The translations under genes and the position numbers were made by a program. A stretch of DNA of 64,000 nucleotides, from positions 66,283 to 130,282 of the forward strand of contig CAITMK010000014.1 of the NCBI GenBank assembly GCA_903893485.1, read 5' to 3'. The DNA comes from Candidatus Magasanikiibacteriota bacterium (lineage in GTDB: Bacteria > Patescibacteria > ABY1 > Magasanikbacterales > 2-02-FULL-50-9b). Below the pieces are notes generated by a model, which was given only the letters and a program-made list of their open reading frames with translations, was not told the origin of the DNA and ran no database searches. Of this stretch, positions 24,554 to 31,815 are shown one piece after another. How positions within the stretch are numbered: position 1 is the stretch's first letter; every line of letters begins with the position of its first letter.

Positions 24554-24991
24554 ATGACAAAAAAATGGGATGATACAATCGAGATTACCGGACTCGAGAG
24601 CAAACGAATCAAATACGCGTCCGATTACGAAGCACTTATTGACGTGATTAAAAATATTCCACAAGTATCCGAAGAAGAAGCGGCCAAATGGAATGAACCC
24701 GCATACACCGGCCGTCAAATAGAAATTATGATTATTGAAGTTAAAGAAGGCCGCCGCTCCCCTAAAAACACGCCGCGCGCATATGGACTTCAAGAAGCGC
24801 TTCAAAAATTAGCGTTCATGTATCCAACAACTCAAAGTCATACTCCTAGCGAATTAATCGCGCGCGAAATTTCAGCCATGGAGCCGACTGTACAAATTCC
24901 AAGACCAGATGAACAACGCAAACCAATTCCAAGAAATCCAAGTTTAGCAGCAACCATTGAAATTGATCCACGGAACCCTTCGGAAAATTAA
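24554..24991 (+). CDS. Hypothetical protein downstream of smpB
   Basis: A 145-residue, charged, probably soluble protein beginning MTKKWDDTIEITGLESKRIKY. No signal peptide, no TM and no recognised motif. The start is 1 nt after the smpB stop, so it is co-transcribed. Its last 4 nt overlap tail-to-tail with the phosphoesterase gene on the other strand. The C-terminal 40 residues are Pro/Arg-rich. Confidence 0.65.
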   Translation: MTKKWDDTIEITGLESKRIKYASDYEALIDVIKNIPQVSEEEAAKWNEPAYTGRQIEIMIIEVKEGRRSPKNTPRAYGLQEALQKLAFMYPTTQSHTPSELIAREISAMEPTVQIPRPDEQRKPIPRNPSLAATIEIDPRNPSEN

Positions 24992-25548
24992 ATTTCGATT
25001 ATTGCATCTTGATACACGTACACAATTTTCGTATTTAAATATTTTTTTACCAATTCATTTTCTTTTGGATACGTGTGGCCGTGAAATAAATACCCGGGAT
25101 TCATCTCTTCAATGTACGTGGCAAGGGCGCGATACCCGGTATGCGCAATATCGGTTTGGTCGTCATTCACGCCAAGCGGCGGGCAGTGTGCAAGTATTAC
25201 ATCAACGCGAGGAAAATTTTTAAGCAGCGCATCAGCTTCTTCTTGCGTGTACATTTTTGCATATGCCGATTCTTTGTAGCGCACACAGCCTTCAAATCCG
25301 CCAAAGGTAATTCCCTTGTGAGTGAACGTATTAAGATGCATGTTGGTAATACCGAGACCATCAAAATAATTTCCCGAGCAGTGATTTCCGTACACGCCGA
25401 GTTTTGGAATGTTTGTGATCATGTCGAGACCGCGCAAATCTTGAGATTCTAGGTCGCCAAGCGTGACAATAAGGTCAACCGGAGTTTCTGCGATAATGTC
25501 GCGAATAAGGCGGCGTGGTGGACGATCGGCGATGGCGAGGATGCGCAT
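24988..25548 (-). CDS. Calcineurin-like metallophosphoesterase
   Basis: A 186-residue protein with the order of metal-binding motifs of this superfamily: ILAIADRPPRR (DxH replaced by D-x-P), IVTLGDLES (GD), GVYGNHC (GNH), ILAHCPPLG (H) and LFHGHTYP (GHxH-like). The missing second residue in motif 1 is replaced by R-P-P, so one metal ligand may be lost, which suggests altered or weak catalysis. Possible substrates include phosphodiesters or nucleotides; none can be chosen. It is the last gene of a run on the minus strand, 1 nt after the preceding stop. Confidence 0.85.
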   Translation of the reverse strand: MRILAIADRPPRRLIRDIIAETPVDLIVTLGDLESQDLRGLDMITNIPKLGVYGNHCSGNYFDGLGITNMHLNTFTHKGITFGGFEGCVRYKESAYAKMYTQEEADALLKNFPRVDVILAHCPPLGVNDDQTDIAHTGYRALATYIEEMNPGYLFHGHTYPKENELVKKYLNTKIVYVYQDAIIEI

Positions 25549-25549
25549 A

Positions 25550-25858
25550 TTATAGGGGGCTACGTGCCGGAAATGGCGTGAGGTTTTTTAATTCGTTGGC
25601 TTTTGCGGAATTGATGACGCGTTTATCAGCGAGCGTTTCGATAACTTCATCGACCTTTTCATCCTCTTTTCTGAGCGAACCGTTCAATTCACCCTTATAT
25701 TCGCGGTCTTTCTTATCAATGTAATCGCGAAGCTCGCTATTAGATTTAGCAATCATAAGCTCTGCATCGGCTTTTGTGAGCATGTTTTGCGCAATAAATT
25801 GCAACAATTCCGTACTTTCCTGCGTGGTAAATGTTTGGCCTTCGCCCTCCTGCGGCAT
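25550..25858 (-). CDS. Small coiled-coil hypothetical protein
   Basis: A 102-residue acidic helical protein (TQESTELLQFIAQNMLTK, ELRDYIDKKDREYKGEL). The layout resembles other short coiled-coil proteins of this genome (compare 9920-10234). It has its own promoter (25900-25927) and is followed after 1 nt by the phosphoesterase gene. Function not recognised. Confidence 0.65.
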   Translation of the reverse strand: MPQEGEGQTFTTQESTELLQFIAQNMLTKADAELMIAKSNSELRDYIDKKDREYKGELNGSLRKEDEKVDEVIETLADKRVINSAKANELKNLTPFPARSPL

Positions 25859-25899
25859 AGGATAAAAATTTAAGAATTAATATCTGCGTTATATCAAAA

Positions 25900-25927
25900 A
25901 ATATACGTGCTCGAAAGAGGGTGTCAA
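25900..25927 (-). promoter_or_regulatory. Promoter of the coiled-coil/phosphoesterase pair
   Basis: Minus strand TTGACA (25922-25927), 16 nt, TATATT (25900-25905). Confidence 0.7.
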
Positions 25928-25936
25928 GGGTTCGAT

Positions 25937-26401
25937 TTAGGCGCCAAAAATCTTCTGCTCCCAATTCGCAATTTTCGTATCGTGCGAAGCTAGTATTTCA
26001 ATCATTTTATTTTTTATTTCTTTGTATTCGCTCTGCACCTCATCAATTGTTTTGTTACCAACCAAAACGGCAATGTTCGCCTCGATATAAAAATTATATT
26101 TGAGTCTGGTCGCAGAAAAATTAATGTCATCAAATACGAGTTCAGACATTAATGATCTTAATTTAGCTGCGTCGATTTCTGCGGCCTTATACTGTGCATA
26201 TGCTTTTTCCCATGCGCTGAAATTTAAATCTTTTTTTAGTGATGCACTCTGATATTCATTTCGAGCCGCCACCACTGTTTGTGTATCAAAGGCAAGATAA
26301 TATTTCAGAGCATCTTCATCTTTTTTCTCGATAATTATTACTAACTTTTTTAGAATTAAAAAAAGAATTACCGTGATGACCAAAAGAAATAAATAAGGCA
26401 T
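25937..26401 (-). CDS. Single-pass membrane protein, unknown
   Basis: A 154-residue protein with one TM at residues 2-24 (PYLFLLVITVILFLILKKLVIII) followed by a charged, helical cytoplasmic or external part (SAWEKAYAQYKAAEIDAAKLRSL). It resembles LemA-type helical proteins in layout, but the LemA motifs are not present. The start is 3 nt after the upstream stop. Function not recognised. Confidence 0.65.
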   Translation of the reverse strand: MPYLFLLVITVILFLILKKLVIIIEKKDEDALKYYLAFDTQTVVAARNEYQSASLKKDLNFSAWEKAYAQYKAAEIDAAKLRSLMSELVFDDINFSATRLKYNFYIEANIAVLVGNKTIDEVQSEYKEIKNKMIEILASHDTKIANWEQKIFGA

Positions 26402-26404
26402 ATA

Positions 26405-27142
26405 TTATGTTAGTTGCTCTAAATTTGAAGTTGAAAATGATCCATTTGCCATGCCTGACAATTGACGCAGCGCAGAGAGTAATGATTCTTGAAGCGGAGA
26501 AATAATTGCAGTGAATTTATTTTGTAGATCTTCACATTGTTGATCTGAATCTTCACCAAGGTTATAGCGCGCATTCTGTTCCTTACTAAACGTATCTGCT
26601 ATCTCCTCACGAAGTGATTCTATGTGGGCCACCAATTTCTGCGCTGATTCCGCTTTTTGCTCAATGCCAAATGCATCACCGAGTGGCGTTTTCGCCTCCA
26701 GCGCTCTTTGGATGGCGCGAGCTTCGGTGGCGCCACCTGTAAATTGCTCATGCGCTGACTGCAACGCACTTGCAAGTGTTGCGAAATTTTCCGCAAGCGA
26801 ATTAAAGCGAATGTTGCGTTGGTTATTCGCAAGCGCAAGATCTTCTGATTCCGATGCAAGTTGTTTCACGTAGCCGTAAAAATTTTCAAGCTCGCCTATT
26901 TCACGCTCAAGCATTGTCGGTTCTTGCGAACTCATCACGGATTGCGCTTCCAAAGAAGTGCCCGATTCTACGACAGGTTCTGACATATCAAGCGCATCGA
27001 GCCGTTCTTTTAATGCTTCGCTGCGTTCGAACCGCGCTTCAGTGCGAGATAATTCCGGTTGTACAGGAATACTTTCAACTGCAGCCTCAACAGTTTTTGG
27101 TACTCTCTTTTCAAACCGTGGGATAAATTTCGGATCCGACAT
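26405..27142 (-). CDS. Helical hypothetical protein next to ssrA
   Basis: A 245-residue, soluble, mostly helical protein with long acidic/Gln-rich heptads. The start MSDPKFIPRFEKRVPK is chosen because a TATACT box lies at 27176-27181; a longer in-frame start at 27199 would be upstream of this promoter. No family recognised. It is divergent from the tmRNA gene, and the two promoters interlock in a 60-bp region. Confidence 0.65.
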   Translation of the reverse strand: MSDPKFIPRFEKRVPKTVEAAVESIPVQPELSRTEARFERSEALKERLDALDMSEPVVESGTSLEAQSVMSSQEPTMLEREIGELENFYGYVKQLASESEDLALANNQRNIRFNSLAENFATLASALQSAHEQFTGGATEARAIQRALEAKTPLGDAFGIEQKAESAQKLVAHIESLREEIADTFSKEQNARYNLGEDSDQQCEDLQNKFTAIISPLQESLLSALRQLSGMANGSFSTSNLEQLT

Positions 27143-27145
27143 AGA

Positions 27146-27174
27146 TTGACAAACGGAGATTTTTCTGATATTCT
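27146..27174 (+). promoter_or_regulatory. ssrA: Promoter of ssrA
   Basis: TTGACA (27146-27151), 17 nt, TATTCT (27169-27174). Expected start near 27181, so the precursor would carry a 5' leader of about 36 nt for RNase P to remove. Confidence 0.8.
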
Positions 27175-27175
27175 G

Positions 27176-27204
27176 AGTATACGGTTTTTTCTTTGACAAT
27201 TCAA
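27176..27204 (-). promoter_or_regulatory. Divergent promoter of the 26405-27142 gene
   Basis: Minus strand TTGAAT (27199-27204), 17 nt, TATACT (27176-27181). It lies immediately beside the ssrA -10 box, so the two promoters may interfere. Confidence 0.7.
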
Positions 27205-27216
27205 TAATTCTTCTTT

Positions 27217-27616
27217 GGGGATGACAGGCTTCGAGAAGAAAAAGAAGGCTCTAACGGGCGTGTCGGGAATGTACTGCTTCTCGCAAAACGCAGTACAAAT
27301 CCAAGTGCAAACATCTTTGCACGTGCAAAAGCGACGATTGCTAACGCATTCGCTCCAACTTTTGTACCAGCATTCGCTTAATTGCCAATGCCATCGAACC
27401 AGACGTTCACGGTCCGGTATTCGGTGTTATTAAACAGTGAAGTAGAAACTCCGAGCGCTGCAAGTCGCGCGTAGTTCCGAAATCAATACTTGTCTTGTGC
27501 ATTGGCTTGTTTGTCCAATTGATGGCCGCGCATAAGTAAAAATTAACTGGACTACACACGTAGGCCGCGAGTATCCTTTTTCTTTGACCCGGGTTCAATT
27601 CCCGGCATCTCCACCA
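27217..27616 (+). ncRNA. ssrA: tmRNA (SsrA)
   Basis: A one-piece tmRNA of 400 nt. The 5' end GGGGATG pairs with CATCTCC near the 3' end (one G-U pair), followed by encoded ACCA. The D-like start GGGGATGACAGGCTTCGA and the T-arm GGGTTCAATTCCC are canonical. The likely resume codon is the GCA in AAGTGCAAACATC. The tag then reads ANIFARAK, continues through TIANAFAP and ends VPAFA before TAA, 24 residues in all. That is much longer than the usual 8-15, and the end is AFA in place of the common LAA. SmpB is encoded 2.7 kb upstream. Confidence 0.95.
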
Positions 27617-27619
27617 CTG

Positions 27620-27765
27620 AATTTTATTTTTTTGTTTGTTTCGGAGACGTGTCAGTTTGGCCAGCGCCAAACTGCACTTACTCTCGGCGCGCCATTTTTG
27701 CCTTCGGCAAAAAAACCGGCTGGCGCGCCTGCGAGATACTCCTCTACAAACAAAAAAATAAAATT
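27620..27765. repeat. 146-bp nested palindromic element after ssrA
   Basis: Perfect 20-bp terminal arms (27620-27639 and 27746-27765), an inner pair CTCGGCGCGCCA/TGGCGCGCC-TGCGAG around 27682-27735, and a central hairpin TTTTTGCC-TTCG-GGCAAAAA type. It begins 4 nt after the tmRNA CCA end and finishes at the start codon of the next gene. It may serve as terminator for ssrA, or be a small mobile palindromic element. Confidence 0.8.
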
Positions 27766-28313
27766 TGCCTATCCTTATCACCTACTTCGTCCACGGCACC
27801 ACTTTGGACAATGAACAAGAAATTTCATCCGGCTGGTCAGACGCAGAGCTTTCCGCACTCGGCATTGAACAATCACACAAATTAAAAAATCTCACCGCCG
27901 ATAAAACTTTCGACGCAATTTTTTGTTCGGACTTACAGCGCGCTATCGACACGGCACACATCGCATTTGGCGATGGCCCCGCGCCCATCATCCACGACGC
28001 ACGCCTGCGCGAATGCAACTACGGTACCTACAACGGCCAGCCCTCTGAAATCGTGGAACCGCTCCAAGAAAAAATGATCACCGAAAAATTCCCTGACGGT
28101 GAAAGTTACGAAGACGTCGGACATCGCATCTCGGATTTTTTACAATTCCTAAAACAAAACTACGAAGGAAAACATATCGCGATCGTCGCGCACAAAGCGC
28201 CGCAGCTTGCGCTCGACGTATTACTCACCAGCAAAACCTGGGGCCAAGCATTCACAGAGGATTGGCGAAAAATAAAAGCGTGGAAACCCGGTTGGGAATA
28301 TCAACTTCTGTAA
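27765..28313 (+). CDS. Histidine phosphatase family protein (VHG variant)
   Basis: A 182-residue member of the phosphoglycerate-mutase-like superfamily, cleaving phosphomonoesters through a phospho-histidine. Motifs: ITYFVHGTTLDNE (usually RHG; here V before the catalytic His10), CSDLQRAIDTAHI (the SSxLxRA Arg region), LRECNYGTYNG (the acidic LxE region) and IVAHKAPQLAL (second His). The Arg-to-Val change removes one phosphate-binding residue but is, as I recall, common in Patescibacteria homologues. Translation starts at TTG 27765, at the right end of the palindromic element; no ATG start fits. Confidence 0.85.
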   Translation: MPILITYFVHGTTLDNEQEISSGWSDAELSALGIEQSHKLKNLTADKTFDAIFCSDLQRAIDTAHIAFGDGPAPIIHDARLRECNYGTYNGQPSEIVEPLQEKMITEKFPDGESYEDVGHRISDFLQFLKQNYEGKHIAIVAHKAPQLALDVLLTSKTWGQAFTEDWRKIKAWKPGWEYQLL

Positions 28314-28415
28314 AAAATTTGTGGATAAAAAAACACGCCCACCCGCCCCGCCATTACAGCAAGACAAGGTGAACGTCGTAACATGCGTTTCATTGCTGCA
28401 TGTCAGAGCACATAG

Positions 28416-29036
28416 CTATAGTGAGGAGCGCCGCCAAAACTGCACCTGACCGCGCTCCTGTAAGAACCGCATGAATTCATCGCTGTGCGGCTCGTTCGAC
28501 AACTCGTAACCCAGATCGCCAAAAATCGATGGTCCGCTGGGGCAAACGAGAGGCGCCGGTGCGTAACCTTTGACGAGGCTCGTGAACGTGTTGAATTCGA
28601 TTGTTACCAGCCCGTCGCAAACAGCAAATTTCACATTACCGCTCAATCCGCCGGACTCATCCTTTTGAATTCTGCCCACTTCAAGTTCGGGCGGCCGCAG
28701 AGCTACAATCACGTGACGCATGTCACCTGCAGTCATACTAGCGATGACGACTTTCCCGCCGACCGACGCGGACCGCAGCGCACGCTGCAGCACGTTGAAG
28801 CCGACCACCTCGTTCACGCGCGCCAGTTCAGCGCTTCCCCCGAGTTGCTGAACGGTCCGTACGGCCTCTCGCGCAGATCGACGTTCGCGCAGTGTACGCC
28901 ACAACTTACTTATACCAAGTGGATTTAGAAAATAGTTCTGGAAAAACATCGAGATCGGCGTCGTGAATTCGATAAACCAAAATCGCAACGCTAGCCGCTG
29001 CTCATCACCAAGGATCGTTTTAAGCCATCGCCACAT
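28416..29036 (-). CDS. Unknown protein (GC-rich unit)
   Basis: A 206-residue protein starting MWRWLKTILGDEQRLALRFW, with an amphipathic or membrane-associated N-terminal region (WFIEFTTPISMFFQNYFLN) and a soluble C-terminal part with beta strands (KVVIASMTAGDMRHVIVALR). I recognise no family. AAGGAG precedes the ATG and a consensus promoter lies 27-55 nt upstream. A T-rich tract with a GC-rich stretch at 28325-28345 is the probable transcript end, but a clean stem is not seen. Confidence 0.7.
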   Translation of the reverse strand: MWRWLKTILGDEQRLALRFWFIEFTTPISMFFQNYFLNPLGISKLWRTLRERRSAREAVRTVQQLGGSAELARVNEVVGFNVLQRALRSASVGGKVVIASMTAGDMRHVIVALRPPELEVGRIQKDESGGLSGNVKFAVCDGLVTIEFNTFTSLVKGYAPAPLVCPSGPSIFGDLGYELSNEPHSDEFMRFLQERGQVQFWRRSSL

Positions 29037-29062
29037 GAGATTCTCCTTGCAAATTCAGAAAA

Positions 29063-29091
29063 AACATACCATCTTTTTACAAAGATGTCAA
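29063..29091 (-). promoter_or_regulatory. Promoter of the 28416-29036 gene
   Basis: Minus strand TTGACA (29086-29091), 17 nt, TATGTT (29063-29068). Its -35 box and that of the divergent promoter form the palindrome TGTCAACCTTGACA. Confidence 0.8.
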
Positions 29092-29093
29092 CC

Positions 29094-29123
29094 TTGACAA
29101 AATCAATTTTCAATGCTTAAATA
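29094..29123 (+). promoter_or_regulatory. Divergent promoter of the 29181 operon
   Basis: TTGACA (29094-29099), then TAAATA at 29118-29123 (18 nt) or TTAAAT at 29117-29122 (17 nt). Confidence 0.7.
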
Positions 29124-29180
29124 CGAACGGCGTAATCAACGCTCACAACAAACAGACATTCGCTCTCACAGGAGATCCCA

Positions 29181-29522
29181 ATGGCAAAGAAGAAAGCGCA
29201 GGGTCGCAAGCCCTGCATTCCGGTCAACGTCAGCTTTGACCGCAAACTGTCGCTGAAAGAATAGGCCGCCATTTTCAGCCTCCCGCACACGCCAACGACC
29301 GAAAAGGTGGTGCGTGCGCTGTTCGTTGCCAATGGCGACGGCTACGCGCGCGAAATTCTGGACGGCACGTGGAGTCGTGCGATGCAGCTCAACCGGCTGC
29401 TCATCAAGCACGGCTTGCCGTACCGCGTGCGGAGCTACCCGCTTTCGGAACTGGAGGCTCGCAAGCGCTACGACGGCTACGCGATTTCACAAGAAGGGCT
29501 CACGCTCGGCATTGTCATGTGA
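29181..29522 (+). pseudogene. Small basic protein interrupted by in-frame amber codon (GC-rich unit)
   Basis: AGGAG lies 5-9 nt before the ATG at 29181. The frame reads MAKKKAQGRKPCIPVNVSFD, continues RKLSLKE, then TAG (29262-29264), and goes on in the same frame without frameshift: AAIFSLPHTPTTEKVVRALF and so on to TGA at 29520-29522. Without the amber it would be a 113-residue protein. Composition stays coding-like on both sides. Either it is a point-mutation pseudogene, or the amber is suppressed, or it is a sequencing variant. An internal start at 29382 (ATG) or a GTG could also give a shorter product. Function not recognised. Confidence 0.7.
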
Positions 29523-29550
29523 ATCACCAACAAACCCAATGGAGGGCATC

Positions 29551-30180
29551 ATGCCGAAACTCGAAAAAATTCTCGGGGCGGCGGTGCCGCTCCTGACACT
29601 CGGCGCTTCGGTGCCACTGCTCATTGGCGGATGGCAACATCCGATCGAAATCAATTTGGCCGCGTACACGCTGTGGATCATGCTGGCAGCAATGCTCGCA
29701 TACTCTATGTGGGCGCAGCACCAACCAACGTGGCGCATGATGCTTGGCTTTTTGCTCGGCAACGTGAGCATGGTGACGCTTGGGCTGGTACGCGGCGGAT
29801 ACACATTCAACCTCGGCACATCTGAACTCATCGTGCTGTTCGGCATGGTACTCACCGTGGTCGTGTGGCTCACGGCTAGGCAAATCACCAGCTCAAGCAA
29901 CCCGCGCATCCTGCTTTTGGGCGGAGTCACGATCGACGTGATCACCTACTACCCGCTGTTCAAGCAGTACCTCATGCAACACGAACCACCAACGGCGTGG
30001 ATGAAGCTCGGCTGGTGCATGCAACTCACGGGCATAACGATTAACCTGTTCGTCGTGGAACGCATTGTGCAAAAAATTCGGTATCACGAAAAGTCTTTGC
30101 CGAAGATTCTCGAAGAGTCGGCATTTTCGCTCGAGTGCTGCATTTTCATCTCGATGCTTCTGTGGCTGATCAACACGTAA
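29551..30180 (+). CDS. Polytopic membrane protein, unknown (GC-rich unit)
   Basis: A 209-residue protein with about six hydrophobic segments (LGAAVPLLTLGASVPLLI, LAAYTLWIMLAAMLAYSMW, MMLGFLLGNVSMVTLGLV, ELIVLFGMVLTVVVWL, LLLGGVTIDVITYYPLF, CCIFISMLLWLI). The spacing and the WMKLGWCMQLTGITINLFVV segment recall small bacterial membrane proteins of the PQ-loop or DUF type, but I cannot assign it. GGAGGG precedes the ATG. It is the second gene of the unit that starts at 29181 and is followed by a terminator. Confidence 0.7.
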   Translation: MPKLEKILGAAVPLLTLGASVPLLIGGWQHPIEINLAAYTLWIMLAAMLAYSMWAQHQPTWRMMLGFLLGNVSMVTLGLVRGGYTFNLGTSELIVLFGMVLTVVVWLTARQITSSSNPRILLLGGVTIDVITYYPLFKQYLMQHEPPTAWMKLGWCMQLTGITINLFVVERIVQKIRYHEKSLPKILEESAFSLECCIFISMLLWLINT

Positions 30181-30207
30181 CAACCGCGTGCGGCGCACCG
30201 CAACAAA

Positions 30208-30250
30208 CCCAATCTCACGGCTCGCAAAGCGTGGGGGCGGGTCTTTTTTT
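30208..30250 (+). terminator. Terminator of the 29551-30180 gene
   Basis: Imperfect stem CCCAATCTCACG / CGTGGGGGCGGG followed by TCTTTTTTT. Confidence 0.65.
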
Positions 30251-30306
30251 ATAAAAAAATCCCGCACCGCGAGTCACCAATTTCTGTGACATCCAAGCGG
30301 TGCGGG
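30250..30306 (-). terminator. Terminator of the 30325-30726 gene
   Basis: Minus-strand stem CCCGCACCGC/GCGGTGCGGG with inner GTCAC/GTGAC, then ATTTTTTTATAAAA. It faces the plus-strand terminator and so insulates convergent genes. Confidence 0.85.
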
Positions 30307-30324
30307 ATTAAAATTTCTAACGAC

Positions 30325-30726
30325 CTACGAAACCAATGCGCACGGATGCAGCGTGAACCAAAACGTCAAATCCTTTTTCAGGTTCGCCACGAACTCCACG
30401 ATGAATGCTTCCAGAAAAGCGTAATTCCGCGGCGTCCGCTCCTTTGGCAACGCCTGCTCAAACCGCTCGCTCAGCATGCAAATCAGCACGAACTTTGCCG
30501 TGTCCATGTTCGGCTGTACGAGCACCAACGGGTAGTTGAAGCCCTGTTCAACGTAACTCATCAGGGTTTCCGTGTCCAAATCCTTCGGGCGCTCGATAGC
30601 ATATACCTCCATCTGCCGTTCAAGCGCCTGGGGCACGGACGAGTACGCATGTGCCAGCGTCAACACTTCCTTCAAATAACCTTCCAGTTCCGCTTCGATC
30701 ACTCGAGCCGTATCTGCGTGTGACAT
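30325..30726 (-). CDS. Unknown soluble protein (GC-rich unit)
   Basis: A 133-residue helical protein (ARVIEAELEGYLKEVLTLAH...). No motif recognised. The start MSHADTARV at 30726 is chosen because AGGTAGG lies just upstream and a TTGACA hexamer is found at 30801-30806 (minus strand); the -10 box is unclear. It ends in its own strong terminator. Confidence 0.65.
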   Translation of the reverse strand: MSHADTARVIEAELEGYLKEVLTLAHAYSSVPQALERQMEVYAIERPKDLDTETLMSYVEQGFNYPLVLVQPNMDTAKFVLICMLSERFEQALPKERTPRNYAFLEAFIVEFVANLKKDLTFWFTLHPCALVS

Positions 30727-30807
30727 AAATCCTACCTCGCGTGCCGGTCCGTTGGCTCGCAGCCACAATCTTATTTCAAAAAATCAGATTTAGCAAAAAA
30801 TGTCAAT

Positions 30808-30843
30808 ATAAAAATAGGCAGCAGATGAGTCGCATCTACTGCC
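30808..30843 (-). terminator. Terminator of the 30876-31721 gene
   Basis: Minus-strand stem GGCAGTAGATG/CATCTGCTGCC with a 5-nt loop, then TATTTTTATATT. Confidence 0.8.
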
Positions 30844-30875
30844 CAGATTGTCCTCCCGCGTTCGCGATTAGGCAA

Positions 30876-31721
30876 TCACTTTCCAAGCCACCGAATCCAA
30901 TCGCGCAGCTTGCCTGTTGGTTTCACGCTCATAAGTCGCGTGCCATTGTTCCACGGCCATGCATGCACCACGCATGCCAGCGCTTCGCGATGAAAAGCAC
31001 CCGGCCCACGCCCCAGTTGATGCTCTGCCAGCCCACTGACCGTGAGCAAATGCGCAACCGCCGTGTTTGGAACCACGCGAAGCGCCCGATCAAGCAGTTC
31101 GCGCGACGCATAATAGCAACCCATGGCATCTTGCATGCCCACGAGTCGCTCTTCATACATCGTTGGCTGAAGCCGCTGCCGCCGCCATTCGCGCACCAAG
31201 TTTTTGTGGTGAAGCAGATACGGTTCGGCATGCGGACCTAGGCGTGTTTGCCACAGCGGCTCCGCCATGATTTCGGCATGCGTCAGCGGCGTACCACTAA
31301 ACGCCAAATCGCTGCGCCGCCACACTGCCTGCAAATCCAACACGGTCACCTTGCCGTAAAAGCCGTTTTCCAAGCGATGAAAATCCGCCGCCGAAATACG
31401 ACCTCCGTACGTACGACCATGTGTGCACGTGCGATCGTGTGAATACGTCTCCAAAATTCCGGCGTACGTTGCAAGCGGGCCCACGCCATGCGCCACAATT
31501 ACAATGGGGTTGCCCGCACGACTCAGTCCAACGTACTCCGCGGACAGCGTCGTGCAAAATCGTTCCCAAAAATCGTGACCCAGATTTGTGTGCAGCCGTG
31601 CGTCGATCACATCTGACACCGTAGCAATATGTCCTTGAGGTCCGCCACGCGTTTCTGCCTCCAAAAAAACTCGATCAAACTTTTCGCCATCGAAATGGAG
31701 TCCAAATTGATTTGCGCTCAT
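30876..31721 (-). CDS. Unknown soluble protein (GC-rich unit)
   Basis: A 281-residue protein. A central strand GNPIVIVAHGVGPLATYAG (about residues 70-88) has the look of a nucleotide- or hydrolase-type core, with KVTVLDLQAVWRRSDLAF later, but no complete catalytic set is visible. The C-terminal third is helical and could hold TPR-like repeats (YYASRELLDRALRVVPNTAV, LLTVSGLAEHQLGRGPGAF). The start at 31721 follows GGAGGGG. It has a consensus promoter upstream and a terminator downstream. Family not recognised. Confidence 0.68.
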   Translation of the reverse strand: MSANQFGLHFDGEKFDRVFLEAETRGGPQGHIATVSDVIDARLHTNLGHDFWERFCTTLSAEYVGLSRAGNPIVIVAHGVGPLATYAGILETYSHDRTCTHGRTYGGRISAADFHRLENGFYGKVTVLDLQAVWRRSDLAFSGTPLTHAEIMAEPLWQTRLGPHAEPYLLHHKNLVREWRRQRLQPTMYEERLVGMQDAMGCYYASRELLDRALRVVPNTAVAHLLTVSGLAEHQLGRGPGAFHREALACVVHAWPWNNGTRLMSVKPTGKLRDWIRWLGK

Positions 31722-31750
31722 GTTCCCCTCCGAGATGAATGCCTTTTGCA

Positions 31751-31779
31751 AGCCTAACAAAATGGCACGTGCTTGTCTA
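31751..31779 (-). promoter_or_regulatory. Promoter of the 30876-31721 gene
   Basis: Minus strand TAGACA (31774-31779), 17 nt, TAGGCT (31751-31756). Confidence 0.7.
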
Positions 31780-31791
31780 GCGTTTTTTATA

Positions 31792-31797
31792 TATAAT
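31792..31797 (+). promoter_or_regulatory. -10 box of the EamA-type transporter gene
   Basis: Perfect TATAAT at 31792-31797, 18 nt before the ATG. No good -35 is seen. It is divergent from the 31751-31779 promoter. Confidence 0.55.
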
Positions 31798-31815
31798 GAA
31801 TCGAATTCAAAATAT

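Noticed and set aside
24988..24991. Four-base tail-to-tail overlap as a frameshift sign
   Set aside because: Both frames end normally; short convergent overlaps are common in compact genomes.
27193..27198. TTGACA just upstream of ssrA as a promoter
   Set aside because: Its -10 would fall inside the mature tmRNA 5' end; the TTGACA at 27146 with TATTCT fits better.
27407..27781. Minus-strand frame of 124 codons over the tmRNA
   Set aside because: The tmRNA ends, T-arm and tag frame explain this region.
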